DNA from: Gordius sp. MW1
Lineage: Eukaryota > Nematomorpha > Gordioida > Gordea > Gordiidae
Length of the DNA stretch: 64,000 nt
Reading direction: 5' to 3'
NCBI GenBank assembly: GCA_964036665.1
Contig: OZ038531.1
Span: 12,276,168-12,340,167 of the forward strand
Numbering within the stretch: position 1 is the first letter of the stretch; each line of letters starts with the position of its first letter. Of this stretch, positions 26,393-37,450 are shown piece by piece. A program made the position numbers and the translations under genes. The notes under the pieces are model-generated. The model saw only the letters and a list, made by a program, of their open reading frames with translations, had not been told where the DNA came from and ran no database searches.

Positions 26393-26543
26393 TCACGCCC
26401 GATGGAGGAAACCAGGAATTATTCTACAAAACGAAAAAGGAAATAATTTATACAGAAAAATTAATTTGGAATTCAAATTGCCGCCCCCCCCCTTCTTCTG
26501 AATGGAATGGATAAAATTATTCGGATAAAATTATTCCAGGAAC

Positions 26544-26657
26544 ATCCCGTTTGCCATGAAAAATCGTCACAGTGCAGGGATATTGAATAAAATTATTCCA
26601 ATCCCGTTTGCCATGAACAACCGTCACAGCGCAGGGATATCGGATAAGATTATTCTA
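26544..26657 (+). repeat. 57-bp tandem repeat inside the LTR element
   Basis: Two adjacent copies, 26544-26600 and 26601-26657, each starting ATCCCGTTTGCCATGAA and running through CGTCACAG, GCAGGGATAT and AAATTATTC or AGATTATTC. They differ by several substitutions. Just before them, GGATAAAATTATTC stands twice in tandem (26509-26522, 26523-26536), so the whole block from 26509 grew by slippage or unequal exchange. Period 57 is a multiple of three. Confidence 0.85.
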
Positions 26658-26759
26658 CTAAAACAATCGAACCAATCCATGATTCGGAAATATTGGGAGA
26701 CGGAGGAAGAAAACAATTCCTTCGAACAATTGGCTACCAAATTTAAACCGCAAACATAA
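26556..26759 (+). other. short open frame of unknown meaning in the LTR element
   Basis: A 67-codon frame opening with MKNRHSAGI and repeating MNNRHSAGI 19 residues later because it spans the 57-bp repeat. The rest is polar, ending in TKFKPQT. I recognise no domain, and a frame this short can arise by chance. It could be a remnant of a leader or capsid-coding region, but nothing in the sequence shows that. I do not call it a gene. Confidence 0.3.
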
Positions 26760-27321
26760 TTCAGTGGAAATTCCAATATGTCTGAGAACATATGGCGGAA
26801 TTCTTCGAACGAATGAAGATCCCAAAACTGATTTTATTCAAAATATCAATTATGCAGAATCATCCCTAACTAATTCTCAAGGCCTAAATTCTTAATCCGC
26901 TAAAATATTATTGTAAGACAGAATTATACACTTGATTTATTTACATATATTTATTATATGAAAATTATATTGTTAACCAATATTAAAATTCCCCCCCCCC
27001 CGCAGTTTCTTTGACTAGTATTTGACAGTCTGCTCGTGGGCAAGAAAGGATAATTTTCAAGATAGCAGTTTACAATCTATATTAATTATAAGTTTTGTCA
27101 AGGCTGTTGCTAGGTGAGTCACAGAGCTGGAAGAAAAATCCGTTAGTCATGACGTTGCCTTTTTATCTCTGATTTTTACATATATCAGTCGTCGTGTGAG
27201 CAAAGGCCAGAGTTGGTATTCGATGCCAGATGTTTGAAATTTATAATGTTAATAACGCCGCCTTGATAGTTGCACTGAGCTCTTAGAACTCTATCGAAAA
27301 TACATTAAGTCTTCGACTTTT

Positions 27322-27333
27322 AAAAGGAAAAGA
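27322..27333 (+). other. polypurine tract
   Basis: AAAAGGAAAAGA, twelve purines immediately before the TG that opens the 3' LTR. This is the position and composition expected of the plus-strand primer site of LTR elements, and it fixes the element orientation. Confidence 0.85.
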
Positions 27334-27883
27334 TGTCGTGTACCCATACACGAAGAATGAAATTAGCGTATCCAGAGATACGATGATGAAGATGTCTTCC
27401 CACACACCCCCCCCCCCCCCCCCCCCTCATCTCATCTTATTCAAAAATTAAAGTTAAGAGTTCAACACGCGGTACAATCTTTTGATCTTACACGTTGTAC
27501 ACTCATAGCGTAGACCATTATTCTTTTACATTTAATTTCTAGTACGCGTATACCCCCCCCCCGACGCGCTGATACGTATTTGTTATTTTTCTTACGCGTG
27601 AGTGATTTTCGATATACGCATCTTATCGTATGCGATTTTGACATTGCGATCTTTTAATTATTATATATTTTCTTGGTTGTGATTATATTAATGCCATGTA
27701 ATAAAGACAGTTGAGAAATATTTCTGCGTACGCGCGTGAGCCTGTTCGCGGCCCGGCCATCCCCCAATAATTTATCGTTTTACGGCCCAATTTTCCTTTA
27801 AGTTCCCCCAATTAATTCCTAATAACTCTTCCCTTCTGGACCTTCTTATTTAAATCGTATTCCTTTTCGCACAAAGGACGATA
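27334..27883 (+). repeat. 3' LTR
   Basis: 550 bp, aligned base for base by eye with the 5' LTR over nearly its whole length. Differences are the lengths of the two C runs (20 C at 27407-27426 and 10 C at 27553-27562, against 16 and 11), one substitution in the body that I noticed, and a cluster in the last 25-30 bp. It contains AATAAA at 27700-27705 and ends ACGATA directly before the target duplication. Confidence 0.88.
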
Positions 27884-27888
27884 TCGAG
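27884..27888 (+). other. right target-site duplication (TCGAG)
   Basis: Second copy of TCGAG, continuing into GATAATAGGATTCTC so that the interrupted monomer can be read straight across the insertion with no loss of satellite sequence. Confidence 0.9.
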
Positions 27889-28165
27889 GATAATAGGATT
27901 CTCAAATTGGCTTATTTTATATATTTTTTTATGCTCTTTTACATAGAATTGAAAAAAATAAATATTTTACCTCTAAATTTTTCACATATTTTTCTTTGAA
28001 CCGTATTCATCCGATGAAAGTTGTCGTTTTCAGACGTGGTTTCCATGATAAAAAGTAAAAATTTATCAGAATCAGAAAACTATTACTTTGAAATCATAAT
28101 CGCATAGAGCAGTTTTCAAAAATAAAACACTCACGTTGCGATACAACAAACTAATCGCAACAATA

Positions 28166-31100
28166 AAACGTTGTCTTTTGTCAAAATGATAGTTCTCGCA
28201 GCTTAAAACCTCTTTTCGGAAGTAAATCGAGGATAATAAGATTCTCAAATTGGCTTACTTTTATATATTTTTTCATGCTCTTTCACATAGAATCGAAAAA
28301 AATAAATATTTTTACCTCAAAATTTTTCACATATTTTTCTTTCAACCGTATGCATCCGATGAAAGTTGTCGTTTTCAGACGTGGTTTCGATGATAAAAAG
28401 TAAAAATTTATCAGAATCAGAAAACTATTACTTTGAAATCATAATCGCATAGAGCAGTTTTCAAAAATTAAGCACTCACGTTGCGATACAACAAACTAAT
28501 CGCAACAATAAAACGTTGTCTTTTGTCAAAATGATAGTTCTCGCAGCTTAAAACCTCTTTTCGGAAGTAAATCGAGGATAATAGGATTCTCATTATGGCT
28601 TACTTTTATATATTTTTTTATGCTCTTTTACATAGAATCGAAAAAAATAAATATTTTACCTCTAAATTTTTCACATATTTTTCTTTCAACCGTATGCGTC
28701 CGATGAAAGTTGTCGTTTTCATACGTGGTTTCGATGATAAAAAGTAAAAATTTATCAGAATCAGAAAAATATTACTTTGAAATCATAATCGCATAGAGCA
28801 GTTTTCAAAAATTAAGCACTCACGTTGCGATACAACAAACTAATCGCAACAATAAAACGTTGTCTTTTGTCAAAATGATAGTTCTCGCAGCTTAAAACCT
28901 CTTTTCGGAAGTAAATCGAGGATAATAAGATTCTCAAATTGGCTTACTTTTATATATTTTTTCATGCTCTTTCACATAGAAACGAAAAAAATAAATATTT
29001 TTACCTCAAACTTTTTCACATATTTTTCTTTCAACCGTACGCATCCGATGAAAGTTGTCGTTTTCAGACGTGGTTTCGATGATAAAAAGTAAAAATTTAT
29101 CAGAATCAGAAAACTATTACTTTAAAATCATGATCGCATAGTGCATTTTTGAAAAATTAAGCACTCACGTTGCGATACAACAAACTAATCGCAACAATAA
29201 AACGTTGTCTTTTGTCAAAATGATAGTTCTCGCAGCTTAAAACCTCTTTTCGGAAGTAAATCGAGGATAATAGGATTCTCAAATTGGCTTACTTTTATAT
29301 ATTTTTTCATGCTCTTTCACATAGAATCAAAAAAAATAAATATTTTTACCTCAAAATTTTTCACATATTTTTCTTTCAACCGTATGCATCCGATGAAAGT
29401 TGTCGTTTTCAGACGTGGTTTCGATGATAAAAAGTAAAAATTTATCAGAATCAGAAAACTATTACTTTGAAATCATAATCGCATAGAGCAGTTTTCAAAA
29501 ATTAAGCACTCACGTTGCGATCAAACAAACTAATCGCAACAATAAAACGTTGTCTTTTGTCAAAATGATAGTTCTCGCAGCTTAAAACCTCTTTTCGGAA
29601 GTAAATCGAGGATAATAGGATTCTCAAATTGGCTTATTTTATATATTTTTTTATGCTCTTTTACATAGAATTGAAAAAAATAAATATTTTACCTCTAAAT
29701 TTTTCACATATTTTTCTTTGAACCGTATTCATCCGATGAAAGTTGTCGTTTTCAGACGTGGTTTCCATGATAAAAAGTAAAAATTTATCAGAATCAGAAA
29801 ACTATTACTTTGAAATCATAATCGCATAGAGCAGTTTTCAAAAACAAAACACTCACGTTGCGATACAACAAACTAATCGCAACAATAAAACGTTGTCTTT
29901 TGTCAAAATGATAGTTCTCGCAGCTTAAAACCTCTTTTCGGAAGTAAATCGAGGATAATAGGATTCTCAAATGGGCTTACTTTTATATATTTTTTCATGC
30001 ACTTTCACATAGAATCGAAAAAAATAAATATTTTTACCTCAAAATTTTTCACATATTTTTCTTTCAACCGTATGCATCCGATGAAAGTTGTCGTTTTCAG
30101 ACGTGGTTTCGATGATAAAAAGTAAAAATTTATCAGAATCAGAAAACTATTACTTTGAAATCATAATCGCATAGAGCAGTTTTCAAAAATTAAGCACTCA
30201 CGTTGCGATACAACAAACTAATCGCAACAATAAAACGTTGTCTTTTGTCAAAATGATAGTTCTCGCAGCTTAAAACCTCTTTTCGGAAGTAAATCGAGGA
30301 TAATAGGATTCTCATTATGGCTTACTTTTATATATTTTTTTATGCTCTTTTACATAGAATCGAAAAAAATAAATATTTTACCTCTAAATTTTTCACATAT
30401 TTTTCTTTCAACCGTATGCGTCCGATGAAAGTTGTCGTTTTCATACGTGGTTTCGATGATAAAAAGTAAAAATTTATCAGAATCAGAAAAATATTACTTT
30501 GAAATCATAATCGCATAGAGCAGTTTTCAAAAATTAAGCACTCACGTTGCGATACAACAAACTAATCGCAACAATAAAACGTTGTCTTTTGTCAAAATGA
30601 TAGTTCTCGCAGCTTAAAACCTTTTTTCGGAAGTAAATCGAGGATAATAAGATTCTCAAATTGGCTTACTTTTATATATTTTTTCATGCTCTTTCACATA
30701 GAATCGAAAAAAATAAATATTTTTACCTCAAACTTTTTCACATATTTTTCTTTCAACCGTACGCATCCGATGAAAGTTGTCGTTTACAGACGTGGTTTCG
30801 ATGATAAAAAGTAAAAATTTATCAGAATCAGAAAACTATTACTTTAAAATCATGATCGCATAGTGCATTTTTGAAAAATTAAGCACTCACGTTGCGATAC
30901 AACAAACTAATCGCAACAATAAAACGTTGTCTTTTGTCAAAATGATAGTTCTCGCAGCTTAAAACCTCTTTTCGGAAGTAAATCGAGGATAATAGGATTC
31001 TCAAATTGGCTTACTTTTATATATTTTTTCATGCTCTTTCACATAGAATCAAAAAAAATAAATATTTTACCTCAAAATTTTTCACATATTTTTCTTTCAA

Positions 31101-31608
31101 CCGTATGCATCCGATGAAAGTTGTCGTTTTCATACGTGGTTTCGATGATAAAAAGTAAAAATTTATCAGAATCAGAAAACTTATACTTTAAAATCATAAT
31201 CGCATAGAGCAGTTTTCAAAAATTAAGCACTCACGTTGCGATCAAACAAACTAATCGCAACAATAAAACGTTGTCTTTTGTCAAAATGATAGTTCTCGCA
31301 GCTTAAAACCTCTTTTCGGAAGTAAATCGAGGATAATAGGATTCTCAAATTGGCTTATTTTATATATTTTTTTATGCTCTTTTACATAGAATTGAAAAAA
31401 ATAAATATTTTACCTCTAAATTTTTCACATATTTTTCTTTGAACCGTATTCATCCGATGAAAGTTGTCGTTTTCAGACGTGGTTTCCATGATAAAAAGTA
31501 AAAATTTATCAGAATCAGAAAACTATTACTTTGAAATCATAATCGCATAGAGCAGTTTTCAAAAATAAAACACTCACGTTGCGATACAACAAACTAATCG
31601 CAACAATA
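28166..31608 (+). repeat. 5-monomer HOR, two full copies (1722 and 1721 bp)
   Basis: Copies at 28166-29887 and 29888-31608. Markers in order: a standard CCTCAAAATTT monomer; ATTCTCATTATGGC with CCGTATGCGTCC and CATACGTGG (28591, 30313, then 32034); AATAAGATTC with CCGTACGC and GTGCATTTTTG; AATCAAAAAAAATAAAT with the CAAACAAAC spacer; TTATTTTATAT with GAACCGTATTC and an altered end in which AAAAATTAAGCAC has become AAAAATAAAACAC. The two copies are nearly identical, making this the cleanest HOR in the window. Confidence 0.85.
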
Positions 31609-33331
31609 AAACGTTGTCTTTTGTCAAAATGATTGATCTCGCAGCTTAAAACCTCTTTTCGGAAGTAAATCGAGGATAATAGGATTCTCAAATTGGCTTA
31701 CTTTTATATATTTTTTCATGCACTTTCACATAGAATCGAAAAAAATAAATATTTTTACCTCAAAATTTTTCACATATTTTTCTTTCAACCGTATGCATCC
31801 GATGAAAGTTGTCGTTTTCAGACGTGGTTTCGATGATAAAAAGTAAAAATTTATCAGAATCAGAAAACTTTTACTTTGAAATCATAATCGCATAGAGCAG
31901 TTTTCAAAAATTAAGCACTCACGTTGCGATACAACAAACTAATCGCAACAATAAAACGTTGTCTTTTGTCAAAATGATAGTTCTCGCAGCTTAAAACCTC
32001 TTTTCGGAAGTAAATCGAGGATAATAGGATTCTCATTATGGCTTACTTTTATATATTTTTTTATGCTCTTTTACATAGAATCGAAAAAAATAAATATTTT
32101 ACCTCTAAATTTTTCACATATTTTTCTTTCAACCGTATGCGTCCGATGAAAGTTGTCGTTTTCATACGTGGTTTCGATGATAAAAAGTAAAAATTTATCA
32201 GAATCAGAAAAATATTACTTTGAAATCATAATCGCATAGAGCAGTTTTCAAAAATTAAGCACTCACGTTGCGATACAACAAACTAATCGCAACAATAAAA
32301 CGTTGTCTTTTGTCAAAATGATAGTTCTCGCAGCTTAAAACCTCTTTTCGGAAGTAAATCGAGGATAATAGGATTTTCAAATTAGCTTACTTTTATATAT
32401 TTTTTCATGCACTTTCACATAGAATCGAAAAAAATAAATATTTTTACCTCAAAATTTTTCACATATTTTTCTTTCAACCGTATGCATCCGATGAAAGTTG
32501 TCGTTTTCAGACGTGGTTTCGATGATAAAAAGTAAAAATTTATCAGAATCAGAAAACTTTTACTTTGAAATCATAATCGCATAGAGCAGTTTTCAAAAAT
32601 TAAGCACTCACGTTGCGATACAACAAACTAATCGCAACAATAAAACGTTGTCTTTTGTCAAAATGATAGTTCTCGCAGCTTAAAACCTCTTTTCGGAAGT
32701 AAATCGAGGATAATAGGATTCTCATTATGGCTTACTTTTATATATTTTTTTATGCTCTTTTACATAGAATCGAAAAAAATAAATATTTTACCTCTAAATT
32801 TTTCACATATTTTTCTTTCAACCGTATGCGTCCGATGAAAGTTGTCGTTTTCATACGTGGTTTCGATGATAAAAAGTAAAAATTTATCAGAATCAGAAAA
32901 ATATTACTTTAAAATCATAATCGCATAGAGCAGTTTTCAAAAATTAAGCACTCACGTTGCGATACAACAAACTAATCGCAACAATAAAACGTTGTCTTTT
33001 GTCAAAATGATAGTTCTCGCAGCTTAAAACCTCTTTTCGGAAGTAAATCGAGGATAATAAGATTCTCAAATTGGCTTACTTTTATATATTTTTTCATGCT
33101 CTTTCACATAGAATCGAAAAAAATAAATATTTTTACCTCAAACTTTTTCACATATTTTTCTTTCAACCGTACGCATCCGATGAAAGTTGTCGTTTTCAGA
33201 CGTGGTTTCGATGATAAAAAGTAAAAATTTATCAGAATCAGAAAACTATTACTTTAAAATCATGATCGCATAGTGCATTTTTGAAAAATTAAGCACTCAC
33301 GTTGCGATACAACAAACTAATCGCAACAATA
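31609..33331 (+). repeat. modified third HOR copy with a doubled monomer pair
   Basis: Starts like the 5-mer but the pair standard + CATTATGG is present twice (31609-32297 and 32298-32985, ATTATGG at 32034 and 32723, 689 bp apart). The AATAAGATTC monomer follows at 32986. The TTATTTTATAT monomer is absent. This is a two-monomer duplication by unequal exchange. Confidence 0.75.
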
Positions 33332-36300
33332 AAACGTTGTCTTTTGTCAAAATGATAGTTCTCGCAGCTTAAAACCTCTTTTCGGAAGTAAATCGAGGAT
33401 AATAGGATTCTCAAATTGGCTTACTTTTATATATTTTTTCATGCTCTTTCACATAGAATCAAAAAAAATAAATATTTTACCTCAAAATTTTTCACATATT
33501 TTTCTTTCAACCGTATGCATCCGATGAAAGTTGTCGTTTTCATACGTGGTTTCGATGATAAAAAGTAAAAATTTATCAGAATCAGAAAACTATTACTTTA
33601 AAATCATAATCGCATAGAGCAGTTTTCAAAAATTAAGCACTCACGTTGCGATACAACAAACTAATCGCAACAATAAAACGTTGTCTTTTGTCAAAATGAT
33701 AGTTCTCGCAGCTTAAAACCTCTTTACGGAAGTAAATCGAGAATAATAAGATTCTCAAATTGGCTTACTTTTATATATTTTTTCATGCTCTTTTACATGG
33801 AATCGAAAAAAATAAATATTTTACCTCAAAATTTTTCACATATTTTTCTTTCAACCGTATGCATCCGATGAAAGTTGTCGTTTTCAGACGTGGTTTCGAT
33901 GATAAAAAGTAAAAATTTATCAGAATCAGAAAACTATTACTTTGAAATCATAATCGCATAGAGCAGTTTTCAAAAATTAAGCACTCACGTTGCGATACAA
34001 CAAACTAATCGCAACAATAAAACGTTGTCTTTTGTCAAAATGGTAGTTCTCGCAGCTTAAAACCCCTTTTCGGAAGTAAATCGAGGATAATAGGATTCTC
34101 AAATTGGCTTACTTTTATATATTTTTTCATGCTCTTTCACATAGAATCAAAAAAAAAAAATATTTTACCTCAAAATTTTTCACATATTTTTCTTTCAACC
34201 GTATGCATCCGATGAAAGTTGTCGTTTTCAGACGTGGTTTCGATGATAAAAAGTAAAAATTTATCAGAATCAGAAAACTATTACTTTGAAATCATAATCG
34301 CATAGAGCAGTTTTCAAAAATTAAGCACTCACGTTGCGATACAACAAACTAATCGCAACAATAAAACGTTGTCTTTTGTCAAAATGATAGTTCTCGCAGC
34401 TTAAAACCTCTTTTCGGAAGTAAATCGAGAAAAATAGGATTCTCAAATTGGCTTACTTTTATATATTTTTTTATGCTCTTTTACATAGAATCGAAAAAAA
34501 TAAATATTTTACCTCTAAATTTTTCACATATTTTTCTTTGAACCGTATTCATCCGATGAAAGTTGTCGTTTTCAGACGTGGTTTCCATGAAAAAGGAAAA
34601 ATTTATCAGAATCAGAAAACTATTACTTTAAAATCATAATCGCATAGAGCAGTTTTCAAAAATTAAGCACTCACGTTGCGATACAACAAACTAATCGCAA
34701 CAATAAAACGTTCTTTTGTCAAAATGATAGTTCTCGCAGCTTAAAACCTCTTTTCGGAAGTAAATCGAGGATAATAAGATTCTCAAATTGGCTTACTTTT
34801 ATATATTTTTTCATGCTCTTTTACATAAAATCGAAAAAAACAAATATTTTTCAAATATTTTTCTTTCTACCGTATGCATCCGACGAAAGGTGTCCTTTTC
34901 AGACATGGTTTCTATGATCCCAAGTAAAAATTTATCAGAATCTGAAAACTATTACTTTGAAATCATGATCGCATAGAGCCATTTTCAAAAATTAAGCACT
35001 CACGTTGCGATACAACAAACTAATCGCAACTATAAAACGTTGTCTTTTGTCAAAATGATAGTTCTCGCAGCTTAAAACCTCTTTTCGGAAGTCAATCGAG
35101 GATAATAGGATTCTCAAATTGGCTTACTTTTATATATTTTTTTATGCTCTTTCACATAGAATCGAAAAAAATAAATATTTTTACCTCAAAACTTTTCACA
35201 TGTTTTTCTTTCAACCGTATGCATCCGATGAAAGTTGTCGTTTTCAGACGTGGTTTCGATGATAAAAAGTAAAAATTTATCAGAATCAGAAAACTATTAC
35301 TTTGAAATCATAATCGCATAGAGCAGTTTTCAAAAATTAAGCACTCACGTTGCGATACAACAAACTAATCGTAACAATAAAACGTTGTCTTTTGTCAAAA
35401 TGAATAGATCTGGCAGCTTAAAACCTCTTTTCGGAAGTAAATTGAGGATAATAGGATTCTCAAATTGGCTTACTTTTATATATTTTTTCATGCTCTTTCA
35501 CATAGAATCGAAAAAAATAAATATTTTTACCTCAAAATTTTTCTCATATTTTTCTTTCAACCGTATGCATCCGATGAAAGTTGTCGTTTTCAGACGTGGT
35601 TTCGATGATAAAAAGTAAAAATTTATCAGAATCAGAAAACTATTACTTTAAAATCATGATCGCATAGTGCATTTTTTAAAAATTAAGCACTCACGTTGCG
35701 ATACAACAAACTAATCGCAACAATAAAACGTTGTCTTTTGTCAAAATGATAGTTCTCGCAGCTTAAAACCTCTTTTCGGAAGTAAATCGAGGATAATAGG
35801 ATTCTCAAATTAGCTTACTTTTATATATTTTTTCATGCTCTTTCACATAGAATCAAAAAAAATAAATATTTTTACCTCAAAATTTTTCACATATTTTTCT
35901 TTCAACCGTATGCATCCGATGAAAGTTGTCGTTTTCAGACGTGGTTTCGATGATAAAAAGTAAAAATTTATCAGAATCAGAAAACTATTACTTTGAAATC
36001 ATAATCGCATAGAGCAGTTTTCAAAAATTAAGCACTCACGTTGCGATCAAACAAACTAATCGCAACAATAAAACGTTGTCTTTTGTCAAAATGATAGTTC
36101 TCGCAGCTTAAAACCTCTTTTAGGAAGTAAATCGAGGATAATAGGATTCTCAAATTGGCTTATTTTATATATTTTTTTATGCTCTTTTACATAGAATTGA
36201 AAAAAATAAATATTTTACCTCTAAATTTTTCACATATTTTTCTTTGAACCGTATTCATCCGATGAAAGTTGTCGTTTTCAGACGTGGTTTCCATGATAAA

Positions 36301-37450
36301 AAGTAAAAATTTATCAGAATCAGAAAACTATTACTTTGAAATCATAATCGCATAGAGCAGTTTTCAAAAATTAAGCACTCACGTTGCGATACAACAAACT
36401 AATCGCAACAATAAAACGTTTTCTTTTGTCAAAATGATAGTTCTCGCAGCTTAAAACCTACTTTTCGGAAGTAAATCGAGGATAATAGGATTCTCAAATT
36501 GGCTTACTTTTATATATTTTTTCATGCTCTTTCACATAGAATCAAAAAAATAAATATTTTTACCTCAAAATTTTTCACATATTTTTCTTTCAACCGTATG
36601 CATCCGATGAAAGTTGTCGTTTTCAGACGTGGTTTCGATGATAAAAAGTAAAAATTTATCAGAATCAGAAAACTTATACTTTGAAATCATAATCGCATAG
36701 AGCAGTTTTCAAAAATTAAGCACTCACGTTGCGATACAACAAACTAATCGCAACAATAAAACGTTGTCTTTTGTCAAAATGATAGTCCTCGCAGCTTAAA
36801 ACCTCTTTCGGAAGTAAATCGAGGATAATAGGATTCTCAAATTGGCTTACTTCTATATATTTTTTCATGCTCTTTCACATAGAATCAAAAAAAATAAATA
36901 TTTTTACCTCAAAATTTTTCACATATTTTTCTTTCAACCGTATGCATCCGATGAAAGTTGTCGTTTTCAGACGTGGTTTCGATGATAAAAAGAAAAAATT
37001 TATCAGAATCAGAAAACTATTACTTTGAAATCATAATCGCATAGAGCAGTTTTCAAAAATTAAGCACTCACGTTGCGATACAACAAACTAATCGCAACAA
37101 TAAAACGTTGTCTTTTGTCAAAATGATAGTTCTCGCAGCTTAAAACCTCTTTTCGGAAGTAAATCGAGGATAATAGGATTCTCATATTGGCTTACTTTTA
37201 TATATTTTTTTATGCTCTTTTACATAGAATCGAAAAAAATAAATATTTTACCTCTAAATTTTTCACATATTTTTCTTACAACCGTATGCATCCGATGAAA
37301 GTTGTCGTTTTCATACGTGGTTTCGATAATAAAAAGTAAAAATTTATCAGAATCAGAAAACTATTACTTTGAAATCATAATCGCATAGAGCAGTTTTCAA
37401 AAATTAAGCACTCACGTTGCGATACAACAAACTAATCGCAACAATAAAAC
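32298..37450 (+). repeat. large satellite duplication, copy A
   Basis: Paired with copy B at about 40527-44990. In the first part, up to about 33.9 kb, the offset is about 8229 bp (24 monomers): ATTATGG 32723/40952 and TCTTTACGG 33721/41951. From about 34.57 kb on, the offset is about 7544 bp (22 monomers): the ACATAAAATCG monomer 34788/42332, the AGATCT monomer 35385/42929, the CTACTTTTCGG monomer 36458/44003 and the CTTACAACC monomer 37275/44821. The offset change equals two monomers that copy A has (about 33.9-34.57 kb) and copy B lacks. Confidence 0.8.

Larger units (their letters stand above)
26373..27333 (+). mobile_element. internal region of the LTR element, non-coding
   Basis: 961 bp between the LTRs. 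It starts with the candidate primer-binding site and ends with a polypurine tract. It includes a tandem 57-bp repeat (26544-26657), C runs at 26484-26492 and 26991-27001, and a short open frame at 26556-26759. I see no motif of gag, protease, reverse transcriptase, RNase H, integrase or envelope. It may carry only packaging and priming signals, as TRIM/LARD elements do. Confidence 0.8.
25826..27883 (+). mobile_element. compact non-autonomous LTR retroelement inserted in the satellite
   Basis: A 2058-bp insert, clearly richer in G+C than the satellite, with direct terminal repeats of 547 and 550 bp, a 5-bp target duplication, a candidate primer-binding site just inside the left LTR and a polypurine tract just before the right LTR. 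These four parts together identify an LTR retrotransposon, and the polypurine tract position sets the orientation as plus. The internal region is only about 961 bp with no recognisable gag, protease, reverse transcriptase or integrase, so it is non-autonomous (TRIM/LARD-like) and depended on a related element. The LTRs are almost identical apart from C-run lengths and a cluster near their 3' ends, so the insertion is recent on an evolutionary scale. Superfamily (Ty3/Gypsy or BEL/Pao) cannot be fixed without coding sequence. Confidence 0.9.

Noticed and set aside
27462-27644. 60-codon open frame on the minus strand within the 3' LTR
   Set aside because: It runs across a C run whose length varies between the two LTRs and has no recognisable domain, so chance is the simplest reading.
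25826-27883. Insert as a DNA transposon or a composite of two solo repeats
   Set aside because: The termini are direct repeats and not inverted ones, and the polypurine tract, primer site and 5-bp duplication fit an LTR retroelement.
27864-27883. Second insertion or deletion at the right junction of the element
   Set aside because: The satellite reads straight from GTAAATCGAG to GATAATAGG once the element and one TCGAG are removed, so no extra event is needed.
25820-27888. Six-base target duplication ATCGAG
   Set aside because: Possible, but it would move the element end to ACGAT and spoil the inverse match between TGTCGT and ACGATA. A five-base TCGAG duplication is simpler.
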